This document shows, one piece after another, positions 6,167 to 13,309 of a stretch of 14,928 nt of DNA. The stretch's first letter is position 1. Each line of letters begins with the position of its first letter. The translations under genes and the position numbers were made by a program. This DNA is from Bacillota bacterium. GTDB lineage: Bacteria > Bacillota > Clostridia > Peptostreptococcales > Anaerovoracaceae. The notes below the pieces were generated by a model that searched no databases, was not told the DNA's origin, and saw only the letters and a list, made by a program, of their open reading frames with translations. The DNA lies in NCBI GenBank assembly GCA_017537495.1, contig JAFYKS010000096.1, positions 1-14,928 on the forward strand, given 5' to 3'.

Positions 6167-7702
6167 ATGAATAAGAAGAGATTATTTGCAGTTTTAATGT
6201 GCGTTGCAATGATTGCTAGCCTGTTCACTGCTTGCGGCGGTTCCGAACCAGCTGATGATGCTGTTACCGTAACTATCGCAATGGCTGATGAATTCACTAC
6301 AATCGACCCAATGGAAACATCTGCAGAAACAAACCAGATTGTACAGGACCTGATCTTCGACATGCTGACAGATACAGACCTGTTCAAGATGGAAAATGCT
6401 GGCGAACTGCTGGAATCCTGGGAGATGGTAACTCCTAAGGAATGGAACTTCAAGCTGAAGGAAGGCATCATGTTCTCCGACGGTACTGAATGTAATGTAG
6501 ACGACGTATTCTTCACTTTCGAAAGAGGTAAGGAACACTCCGCTGCATCCGGCTACATCGCTAAGATGGAATCCTGGGAAAAGATCGACGATTACAACTT
6601 CAAGATCATCCTGGCTGGCGAAGGCGACGTAGACTTCAACTACACATTCGCTGCTAACCAGCTGTCCGTATTCTCCAAGGAAGCTTTCGAAACTATGCCT
6701 GAAGAAGAAGCTATCCTGGTAGGTACTGGTCTGTACAAGCTGGAAGAATTCGTTTCCGGCGACCATGTAACACTGGTAAGATCTGAAACTTGTACTCTGT
6801 ACGAACCAACAAACGTTGAAAAGATCGTCTTCAAGATGATGCCAGAAGCATCCTCCAGAATGATCGCTCTGGAAAACGGCGAAGTTGACCTGATCATGTC
6901 CCCAGATGCAACTGACTATGCAAGACTGGAATCCACTGAAGGTCTGCAGCTGCTGAAGGAAACTGGTAGAACCCAGCACTTCATCTGCTTCAACCAGAAG
7001 AACGCTGACTCCATCGTAACAGACCCTACATTCCGTCTGGCTTGCGCATACGCAATCGATAAGGACGAAATGATTCTGGCTGCATGGGATGGCAACGCTC
7101 TGAAGTCCACTTCCGTACAGTGCCGTGACGTAGAATTCTACGCTGACCTGGAAGGTATCCCTTATGATCCTGAAAAGGCTAAGGAACTGTTCGAAGAATG
7201 TGGCGCTGTTGGCAAGACTATCTCTCTGGTAACTTCCGACGCTGCTCACAGAGTAAAGATTGCTGAAAACTTCCAGGCTCAGATGGCTGAATATGGTATC
7301 ACCATCTCCTGCGAATTCATGCAGCAGGCTGCTCTGATGGAACTGTGTACTTCCGACGGTACTACTTCCGGTACTGAAATCATCGTTATGTCCTGGACTC
7401 CAGGTAAGAACGGCGACTACATGTACAGAAACACTACTCACTCCACAGGTGGTAGAAACTACGCTCAGTTCAACGACCCTGAACTGGATGCTCTGATCGA
7501 CAAGGCAGCAGCATGTGAAGATAAGGTTGAAAGAGCTGCTCTGTACAAGGAATTACAGGAAACTCTGACTTACGACGTAGTTGGTTGGATTCCTATCGCA
7601 CAGCATGACATCTTCGTTGGTTCCAACACCAGAGTTGAAGGCGTATTATTACACCCTGCACTGGTTCACTCCTTCAAGTATGTAAACGTTGTTGAAGAAT
7701 AA
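6167..7702 (+). CDS. Peptide ABC transporter substrate-binding lipoprotein (SBP family 5, DppA/OppA-like)
   Basis: This 511-residue extracytoplasmic solute receptor starts with a lipoprotein signal: basic MNKKR, a hydrophobic core, then LFTAC with the predicted lipidated Cys23 (Phe at -3 is slightly unusual), followed by a GGSEP linker. The mature part fits the family 5 periplasmic binding protein fold, including TTIDPMETSAETN (45-57), the FKLKEGIMFSDGTECNVDDVFF-region block (about 95-115) in which family members carry F.L..g..FsdG...a.DV, and an AYAIDKDEM segment near 294-302. Family members deliver di- or oligopeptides, or sometimes nickel or sugars, to DppBC-type permeases. AGGAGG at 6155-6160 is a strong ribosome site. 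Codon use is extremely biased (AAG, GAA, GAC, AAC and TTC favoured), consistent with high abundance. The ligand cannot be read from the sequence. Confidence 0.94.
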   Translation: MNKKRLFAVLMCVAMIASLFTACGGSEPADDAVTVTIAMADEFTTIDPMETSAETNQIVQDLIFDMLTDTDLFKMENAGELLESWEMVTPKEWNFKLKEGIMFSDGTECNVDDVFFTFERGKEHSAASGYIAKMESWEKIDDYNFKIILAGEGDVDFNYTFAANQLSVFSKEAFETMPEEEAILVGTGLYKLEEFVSGDHVTLVRSETCTLYEPTNVEKIVFKMMPEASSRMIALENGEVDLIMSPDATDYARLESTEGLQLLKETGRTQHFICFNQKNADSIVTDPTFRLACAYAIDKDEMILAAWDGNALKSTSVQCRDVEFYADLEGIPYDPEKAKELFEECGAVGKTISLVTSDAAHRVKIAENFQAQMAEYGITISCEFMQQAALMELCTSDGTTSGTEIIVMSWTPGKNGDYMYRNTTHSTGGRNYAQFNDPELDALIDKAAACEDKVERAALYKELQETLTYDVVGWIPIAQHDIFVGSNTRVEGVLLHPALVHSFKYVNVVEE

Positions 7703-7757
7703 TAACGTAATTGCTTGATCAAATTATTCAAGAAACCAAAGTAGAAAATTAAACATG

Positions 7758-7789
7758 ATATGGGGCTCGGGATTACTCGAGCCCCATAT
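7758..7789 (+). terminator. Strong intercistronic hairpin after the binding-protein gene, without a T run
   Basis: Arms ATATGGGGCTCG (7758-7769) and CGAGCCCCATAT (7778-7789) form a perfect 12-base stem with an 8-base loop. No T run follows (TGACACG), so it is probably not a full terminator. More likely it blocks 3'-5' decay or partly attenuates, giving more binding-protein mRNA than permease mRNA, as is common in binding-protein ABC operons. Confidence 0.75.
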
Positions 7790-7807
7790 TGACACGTGAA
7801 AGTTATT

Positions 7808-7814
7808 AGGAGGG
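7808..7814 (+). promoter_or_regulatory. Ribosome binding site deciding the first permease start
   Basis: AGGAGGG lies five bases before the ATG at 7820. The in-frame GTG at 7796 has no ribosome site and would place this motif inside the coding region. Confidence 0.85.
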
Positions 7815-7819
7815 ACATT

Positions 7820-8749
7820 ATGATCCGCTATATTGTAAAGCGTATTTTACTCTTGATTCCTGTCTTACTGGCTGTTTCCTTCGTAGTGTACTTCCTCATG
7901 GACCTGGCACCAGGGGATATTGTTTCTACAATCGCTCCTCAGGATGCTACTCCTGAACAGATTGAACAGTTAAGAGAAGAACTGAATCTGAATGGCACAC
8001 TGATCGAAAGATATGGCCGTTATGTATGGGACTTATTACATGGTGACCTGGGTACGTCCTACACCCAGAAACGTCCGGTTATGGAAATCTTCCTGGAACG
8101 TTTCCCTGCCACCTTTAAACTTGCACTTGCTTCCCAGTTAGTTGCACTGGCAATCTCCCTGCCTCTGGGTATCCTGGCAGCGAGAAAGCGTGGTACTCTG
8201 ATTGACGGTGCCTCCATGGTTACCGCTATGATCGGTGTATCTATGCCATCTTTCTGGTTAGCACTGTTATTATTAATCCTGTTCTCCGCAAAGTTAGGAT
8301 GGCTGCCATCCGGTGGTGACGTTGGATTTGCAGCACTGATTCTGCCTGCAATCACAATGGGTACCAACAACGCAGGTTCTCTGACACGTATTACCAGATC
8401 CGGTATGCTGGACGTACTGGGCCAGGACTACCTGAGAACTGCTAGAGCGAAGGGTGTTCCTGAAGGCACCGTTATTCGTAAGCATGCGCTGAAGAACGCA
8501 CTGATTCCTATTATCACAATTTTCGGTTCCAACCTGGGTAATGCATTTGGTGGTGCCGTAGCAATCGAATCCGTATTCTCATGGCCTGGCGTAGGCAGAC
8601 TGACTGTAGCTGCCGTAAACAGCCGTGACACTATTCTGGCTACCGGATGCATCATTATGTTCACCTTATTCTTAAACGTAACGCTCCTGGTAGTTGACAT
8701 TGCTTACGCATTCGTTGACCCTCGTATCAAGGCGCAGTATAGCAAGTAG
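7820..8749 (+). CDS. Peptide ABC transporter permease, DppB-like
   Basis: The 309-residue inner-membrane protein begins with the classic DppB/OppB N-terminus (a first membrane helix over residues 8-27, then DLAPGD at 28-33). LNLNGTLIERYGRYVWDL-like residues (55-72) form the external domain typical of this subfamily. About six membrane helices are apparent, and the cytoplasmic EAA coupling loop lies at about 204-230 (YLRTARAKG...HALKNALIP). The ending DPRIK is also usual. It pairs with the DppC-like permease to form the channel energised by the two ATPases. The ATG at 7820 is chosen over an upstream GTG because of its AGGAGGG site. It is 117 bases from the binding-protein gene, with a hairpin between. 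Confidence 0.94.
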   Translation: MIRYIVKRILLLIPVLLAVSFVVYFLMDLAPGDIVSTIAPQDATPEQIEQLREELNLNGTLIERYGRYVWDLLHGDLGTSYTQKRPVMEIFLERFPATFKLALASQLVALAISLPLGILAARKRGTLIDGASMVTAMIGVSMPSFWLALLLLILFSAKLGWLPSGGDVGFAALILPAITMGTNNAGSLTRITRSGMLDVLGQDYLRTARAKGVPEGTVIRKHALKNALIPIITIFGSNLGNAFGGAVAIESVFSWPGVGRLTVAAVNSRDTILATGCIIMFTLFLNVTLLVVDIAYAFVDPRIKAQYSK

Positions 8750-8763
8750 TGAGGTGAAGTGAC

Positions 8764-9663
8764 ATGACTAAGAAAAATACAACAGTAACTGTTGACAATA
8801 TGCAGGAATACAAGAAGAGAAGCATGTGGGCCGAAGTATGGCGTAACTACAGAAAGAACCCAAGTGCTATGATCGGTCTGGTTATCGTAATCCTGCTGGT
8901 TATCGCTGCGATTGTTGCTCGTGTTGTTTATGACTTCGATACAGACATCGTAGCACAGAACCTGGAAATTCGTTTCCAGAAGCCATCTATGGAACATCCG
9001 TTTGGTACCGACCATTACGGCCGTGACCAGTTCACAAGAGTTATGTATGGTGCAAGCTATTCCCTGCTGGTAGGTATTATTGCGGTAGCAATCTCCTGCG
9101 TAATTGGAAGTACCCTGGGTATGATTGCCGGTTACTACGGCGGTCTGGCTGAAACCATCATCATGCGTACCTGTGACGTATTCGTAGGTATCCCATCCAT
9201 CCTGCTGGGTGTAGCAATCATGTCTGCATTCGGTCAGAGCATCGGGGTACTGATGTGGGCGATTGGTCTGGTATACGTACCAATGTTTGCCCGTATTGCC
9301 CGTGCAGCCGTACTTCCGGTTCGTGACCAGGAATACATCGAAGCTGCAAGAGTAATCGGTGTAGGCGACCTGAGCATTATCTTCAAACATGTACTGCCAA
9401 ACGCGCTGTCTCCAATTATCGTACAGACTACAATGGGTGTTGCAAACGCAATTCTGACTGCATCCAACCTGTCCTTCCTGGGTCTGGGTATTCCAGTACC
9501 TGCTCCGGAATGGGGTGCTATGCTGTCCGAAACCCGTGCTTACATCCGTGACTATGGATTCTTAACTCTGTTCCCTGGTCTGGCAATCATGATTACCGTA
9601 TTAGCCTTCAACCTGATGGGTGACGGTCTCCGTGACGCCCTGGACCCTAAGCTGAAGAAGTAG
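8764..9663 (+). CDS. Peptide ABC transporter permease, DppC-like
   Basis: The 299-residue protein has the DppC/OppC hallmarks: an N-terminal cytoplasmic stretch ending in WRNYRKNPSAMIGL (26-39), a first membrane helix (about 36-56), the HPFGTDHYGRD motif at 78-88, GMIAGYYGG at 119-127 and the EAA loop at 191-217 (YIEAARVIG...HVLPNALSP). It ends in DALDPKLK, the usual DLrDaLDPrl tail of the family. It forms the second half of the channel. GAGGTGA at 8751-8757 is its ribosome site, and the gap after the previous gene is only 14 bases, so it is part of one transcript. Confidence 0.95.
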   Translation: MTKKNTTVTVDNMQEYKKRSMWAEVWRNYRKNPSAMIGLVIVILLVIAAIVARVVYDFDTDIVAQNLEIRFQKPSMEHPFGTDHYGRDQFTRVMYGASYSLLVGIIAVAISCVIGSTLGMIAGYYGGLAETIIMRTCDVFVGIPSILLGVAIMSAFGQSIGVLMWAIGLVYVPMFARIARAAVLPVRDQEYIEAARVIGVGDLSIIFKHVLPNALSPIIVQTTMGVANAILTASNLSFLGLGIPVPAPEWGAMLSETRAYIRDYGFLTLFPGLAIMITVLAFNLMGDGLRDALDPKLKK

Positions 9664-9676
9664 GAGGAGTTATCAG

Positions 9677-10675
9677 ATGAGTGAAAAAGATTTAGTATTA
9701 GATCTTCAGAACCTGAACGTAAAGTTCGTGACTGAAGAAAGTACCGTATATGCAATTAACGGTTTAAATATGCAGCTGGAACGTGGTAAGGCAATCGGTC
9801 TGGTAGGCGAAACCGGTGCTGGTAAGACTACTACCGCACTGTCCCTGCTGAAGCTGGTTCAGACACCTCCGGGAGTTGTAGAATGTGACAAGATGATGCT
9901 GAACGGCAAGGACATGCTGACTCTGTCCGAAAAGGAACTGGAAGCTGCACGTGGTAAGGACGTGTCCATGATCTTCCAGGATCCAATGACAGCTCTGAAC
10001 CCAGTATTTACTGTAGGTGAACAGATTGCAGAATCCGTTTTCCTGCACGAAAACTGCACTAAGGAAGAAGCAAACCAGCGTGCTATCGAAATGCTGGAAC
10101 TGGTAGGTATCCCTGGCGAACGTGCCGGCGAATTCCCTCATCAGTTCTCCGGTGGTATGAAGCAGAGAGTAGTTATCGCTATCGCTCTGGCGTGCCATCC
10201 TCAGCTGCTGATTGCTGACGAACCTACTACTGCTCTGGACGTAACTATCCAGGCACAGGTACTGGACATGATGAAGAATCTGCGTGAACAGTATCAGACT
10301 TCCCTGATCATGATTACTCATGACCTGGGTATCGTAGCAGAAATCTGTGACGAAGTAGCAGTAATGTATGCTGGTACTATCGTTGAAAAGGGTACTCTGG
10401 AAGATGTATTCAACCACACCAAGCACCCATACACTGAAGGTCTGTTCAACTCTCTGCCAAACATCAATGACAGAAAGGCTAAGCTGACCCCAATCAAGGG
10501 CCTGATGCCAGACCCATCCAACCTGCCAGAAGGCTGTGCTTTCCACCCTCGTTGCCCTTATGCAACTGAAGCATGTAAGAAGCCACAGACTCTGAGACAG
10601 ATTTCAGACACTCACTATGTAGTCTGCGACAGATACAATGATCCAGACTTCCGTATTGAGAGAGAGGAGAGATAA
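9677..10675 (+). CDS. Peptide ABC transporter ATPase, DppD-like
   Basis: This 332-residue ATPase has Walker A GETGAGKT (44-51; a Thr-Ala variant of GESGSGKS), Q-loop IFQDPMTALNPV (99-110), ABC signature FSGGMKQR (157-164), Walker B LLIADEP (177-183) and switch His215. The C-terminal oligopeptide-transporter extension carries four cysteines spaced C-x5-C-x6-C-x16-C (Cys287, 293, 300, 317). Similar extensions in some Dpp ATPases bind a [4Fe-4S] cluster, so a cluster is plausible here. It would form a heterodimer with the next gene product on the inner face of the membrane. The AGGAGG ribosome site at 9662-9667 overlaps the stop of the preceding permease gene, which suggests coupling. Confidence 0.95.
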   Translation: MSEKDLVLDLQNLNVKFVTEESTVYAINGLNMQLERGKAIGLVGETGAGKTTTALSLLKLVQTPPGVVECDKMMLNGKDMLTLSEKELEAARGKDVSMIFQDPMTALNPVFTVGEQIAESVFLHENCTKEEANQRAIEMLELVGIPGERAGEFPHQFSGGMKQRVVIAIALACHPQLLIADEPTTALDVTIQAQVLDMMKNLREQYQTSLIMITHDLGIVAEICDEVAVMYAGTIVEKGTLEDVFNHTKHPYTEGLFNSLPNINDRKAKLTPIKGLMPDPSNLPEGCAFHPRCPYATEACKKPQTLRQISDTHYVVCDRYNDPDFRIEREER

Positions 10676-10678
10676 GAC

Positions 10679-11632
10679 ATGGCAGATATCATTCTCGAAG
10701 TCAAAGACTTAACTAAGCACTTTAAAACTAAAAAGGGTCTGCTGCACGCAGTAGACGGTGTAAGCTTTACACTGGAAAGAGGTAAGACTCTGGGTCTGGT
10801 AGGCGAATCCGGCTGTGGTAAGTCCACTACCGGCCGTACCATTCTGCGTCTTATCGAACCAACTTCCGGCGAAACTATCTTCGAAGGTAAGGACGTAAAC
10901 AAGTTAAGAGGTAAGGAAATGAGAGCTGCCCGTAAGGACATGCAGCTGATCTTCCAGGACCCATACTCCTCCCTGGACCCTCGTAAGACTGTTAGCCAGA
11001 TTATCGCAGAACCTCTGACTACTAACAAGATTCTGACTAACAAGGAAGATGTAGACAGAAGAGTTGCAGAACTGATGGAACTGGTAGGTCTGGCTCCTCG
11101 TCTGTTCAACACTTATCCTCACGAACTGGACGGCGGCCGTCGTCAGCGTATTGGTATTGCACGTGCGCTGGCTCTGGAACCTAAGTTCATCATCTGTGAC
11201 GAACCTGTATCTGCACTGGACGTATCCATTCAGGCTCAGATTCTGAACCTGCTGAAGGAACTGCAGGAAAAGATGGGATTATCCTACATCTTCATCACCC
11301 ACGACTTATCCGTAGTTAACCACTTCTCCGATGATATCGCAGTAATGTACCTGGGTAAGATCGTAGAAAAGGCACCTTCCGAAGAACTGTTCGCAAACCC
11401 TGTTCATCCATATACTCAGGCACTGCTGTCTGCAATTCCTATTCCTGAACTGGGCGCGAAGAAGGAACGTATCATCATCAAGGGTGAAATCACTTCTCCA
11501 ATCAATCCGCCTGATGAATGCAGATTCTACAAGCGCTGCAACTATGCAACCGACAAGTGTAAGTCTCTGCCTACATTAGAAGAAATCAAGCCAGGTCACT
11601 TTGTTGCCTGCCACAGAATTGGAGAAATCTAA
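10679..11632 (+). CDS. Peptide ABC transporter ATPase, DppF/OppF-like
   Basis: This 317-residue partner ATPase has Walker A GESGCGKS (42-49), Q-loop IFQDPYSSLDPR (91-102), Walker B FIICDEP (170-176) and switch His208. Its ABC signature is LDGGRRQR (150-157) instead of LSGGQxQR: Asp replaces the Ser that contacts ATP gamma-phosphate, which would make one of the two composite ATP sites non-canonical. Downstream cysteines (Cys281, 287, 294, 311) have the same C-x5-C-x6-C-x16-C spacing as in the DppD-like protein. Only three bases separate it from the previous gene, whose last codons supply the GAGAGGAGAG ribosome site. A rho-independent terminator follows, so this is the last gene of the importer operon. 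Confidence 0.95.
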   Translation: MADIILEVKDLTKHFKTKKGLLHAVDGVSFTLERGKTLGLVGESGCGKSTTGRTILRLIEPTSGETIFEGKDVNKLRGKEMRAARKDMQLIFQDPYSSLDPRKTVSQIIAEPLTTNKILTNKEDVDRRVAELMELVGLAPRLFNTYPHELDGGRRQRIGIARALALEPKFIICDEPVSALDVSIQAQILNLLKELQEKMGLSYIFITHDLSVVNHFSDDIAVMYLGKIVEKAPSEELFANPVHPYTQALLSAIPIPELGAKKERIIIKGEITSPINPPDECRFYKRCNYATDKCKSLPTLEEIKPGHFVACHRIGEI

Positions 11633-11694
11633 TTATCATAGGATTTTAATTTAAGATCTTAATACTGACGCATCGTTTTCCGTGCGGCAGACTG

Positions 11695-11731
11695 GCTCCG
11701 GCGGACGTTTCTTTCTGCCGGAGCTTTTTTT
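11695..11731 (+). terminator. Rho-independent terminator of the importer operon
   Basis: GCTCCGGC (11695-11702) and GCCGGAGC (11717-11724) make an 8-base GC-rich stem with a 14-base loop, followed by seven Ts (11725-11731). Confidence 0.88.
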
Positions 11732-11754
11732 AGTGAAATGTGTATTTAACACAA

Positions 11755-11759
11755 AAGGA
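11755..11759 (+). promoter_or_regulatory. Ribosome binding site deciding the first NlpC/P60 gene start
   Basis: AAGGA lies seven bases before the ATG at 11767. The in-frame GTG at 11740 has no such site and starts only nine bases after the terminator T run. No convincing promoter was found between the terminator and this gene, so some terminator read-through may supply its transcript. Confidence 0.7.
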
Positions 11760-11766
11760 ACCTGCT

Positions 11767-13296
11767 ATGGAATCTTTAAGCTATAAGCAGCAGGCACTCA
11801 TTGCCGCTGCATATGATTTTTATCATCATTCCCTTTCCGGTCATATCCAGTATGACCAGAAGAGCATGGACCGTGTCCTTCAGCTGACACCGCGCCGCAG
11901 AAAATATCTGCCGCCGGAAGCGGGAACCGGTCAGGATACGCTGCACCTGGACTGTTCCGGATTTTGCTTCGCAGCGTATTATCAGACCTTTGGTTTCGAA
12001 CTGCCATCCGACCTGACATGGCACATGATGACACTGCTGAAACCTCGGGTATATTACTACGAACGCACCTATAACGAAACCGCGGAAGACCGTGCCAGAA
12101 TTGCAGAGGACTTCCTTTCCTGCCTGCAGCCCGGCGACCTGATTAATATGCTGGTTCAGGGCAACGGCGGTCACATCATGATGTATATCGGCGATGGACA
12201 GTACATGCACTGTACCTCCGGACCTGGCCGCGGCATCGACTATAGTTATGACTATTCCAAGAAAAAGAATCAGGACCGTCCGGCTGGCGGCATCCGTCTC
12301 GACCTGGCAAAATATCTGGTCACCGAGACTCCGGAAGGTGAACCGAACGACTCTCACTACTTCTTTGAACCGAAGTGGCGGTGCATCGGTATTTCCCGGC
12401 CGCTGGAACTGGTGGGTGATGTAACCCCGCAGGCTGAAATCCGTCTGAATCAGTTCCATGGACTCTGGGCAGGTGTGGAATCCACCCATCCGGGTGCACA
12501 TCATGCTGTAAGCGGAGGCGCTGCAGAATATCAGGTGATTTTGAAGAATCTTTCTGAAGAATCCAAAGATGCACAGGTTACTTTTAAAGCAGCTGCAGGA
12601 AGCCACCTGGTAGGTGCCCATAAGGTTAACATCAAACTGCAGGCCGGCGAAGAAAAAACTGTAAGATTCCCTGTAGTTATTGACGCGGATTACAGAAAGC
12701 AGATTAAGCTGGAAGGCCCTGAAGTTACTGTGAATGACCTGAATATCTGGACCCAACCAATCCTTCTTGGAAATTCCATGGAAGAGGAAGAAGTTAAATG
12801 GATTAATTCCGTTGTGAAGGAACGAATGGCTGAAGGCGCAGATGCTGTGAAAGCAGCTGCAGAAGCCTACGGACAGTTCGGAGTCGAAATGGAATCACGG
12901 AAAGATGAATATCTCTTCACTCATTTCTGTCTCCACGATGCGGTGGGAGGCACCGATGTAGTCTCCAGACGACCGCAGAATCCTCACGAAGATCTGGCGG
13001 TATACTCATACTTTGGAGGAACCGGCGTAATTACCCCGGAAATGGGCAGTTCCACCGGCATCCGTACCACCAGAATCAGTATGCGTGATCTGATGCCGGG
13101 AGATATCATCCTCTGCAGCAACGACGTTTTCGGCAAGCGCAGCTACGCGTGCTACTATGACGGCGAAAGCCTGACAGGAAGCTTTGATGCAGGCGAGGAT
13201 ATGAAAACCATCACAGGCGAAGAAATGGCCGCTTTTGTGGATAGCCTTTTCGGCAGATTCTGCTGGATTGTGCTGAGACCATGGCTTGGTAAATAA
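11767..13296 (+). CDS. Cytosolic NlpC/P60-family peptidase with beta-sandwich-like middle and degenerate second catalytic-type domain (paralogue 1)
   Basis: The 509-residue protein has no signal peptide or membrane helix. Residues about 10-165 form an NlpC/P60 cysteine peptidase domain: nucleophile Cys63 in LDCSGF, His136 in GGHIMMYIG and third-site His148 in QYMHC, with QPGDLI at 121-126. A conserved family stretch RRRKYLPPEAGTGQ (43-56) precedes the cysteine. Residues about 225-335 look like a DUF11/CARDB-type beta-sandwich (AEYQVILKN at 253-261). The C-terminus (about 410-506) repeats the fold features (DLMPGDIILC at 441-450, YYDGESL at 463-469) but lacks a DCSG-type cysteine and has Tyr460 near the expected His. 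NlpC/P60 enzymes usually cleave gamma-D-glutamyl-diamino acid bonds or related amides. Lying behind a peptide importer, it resembles the cytosolic YkfC setting. Substrate is unknown. Confidence 0.8.
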   Translation: MESLSYKQQALIAAAYDFYHHSLSGHIQYDQKSMDRVLQLTPRRRKYLPPEAGTGQDTLHLDCSGFCFAAYYQTFGFELPSDLTWHMMTLLKPRVYYYERTYNETAEDRARIAEDFLSCLQPGDLINMLVQGNGGHIMMYIGDGQYMHCTSGPGRGIDYSYDYSKKKNQDRPAGGIRLDLAKYLVTETPEGEPNDSHYFFEPKWRCIGISRPLELVGDVTPQAEIRLNQFHGLWAGVESTHPGAHHAVSGGAAEYQVILKNLSEESKDAQVTFKAAAGSHLVGAHKVNIKLQAGEEKTVRFPVVIDADYRKQIKLEGPEVTVNDLNIWTQPILLGNSMEEEEVKWINSVVKERMAEGADAVKAAAEAYGQFGVEMESRKDEYLFTHFCLHDAVGGTDVVSRRPQNPHEDLAVYSYFGGTGVITPEMGSSTGIRTTRISMRDLMPGDIILCSNDVFGKRSYACYYDGESLTGSFDAGEDMKTITGEEMAAFVDSLFGRFCWIVLRPWLGK

Positions 13297-13302
13297 AAGG
13301 GG
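13297..13302 (+). promoter_or_regulatory. Ribosome binding site deciding the second NlpC/P60 gene start
   Basis: AAGGGG begins right after the stop codon of the first paralogue and lies seven bases before the ATG at 13310. An in-frame TTG at 13286 inside the preceding gene has no comparable site. Confidence 0.75.
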
Positions 13303-13309
13303 AATTACA

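Noticed and set aside
6194..7441. A 415-codon open frame on the minus strand opposite the binding-protein gene.
   Set aside because: It is the antisense shadow of a strongly codon-biased gene; the product is rich in Cys, Phe, Ser and His and matches no family I know.
7796..7819. GTG start for the first permease.
   Set aside because: No ribosome site, and AGGAGGG lies properly before the ATG at 7820.
11740..11766. GTG start for the first NlpC/P60 gene.
   Set aside because: It starts nine bases after the terminator T run without a ribosome site; the ATG at 11767 has one.
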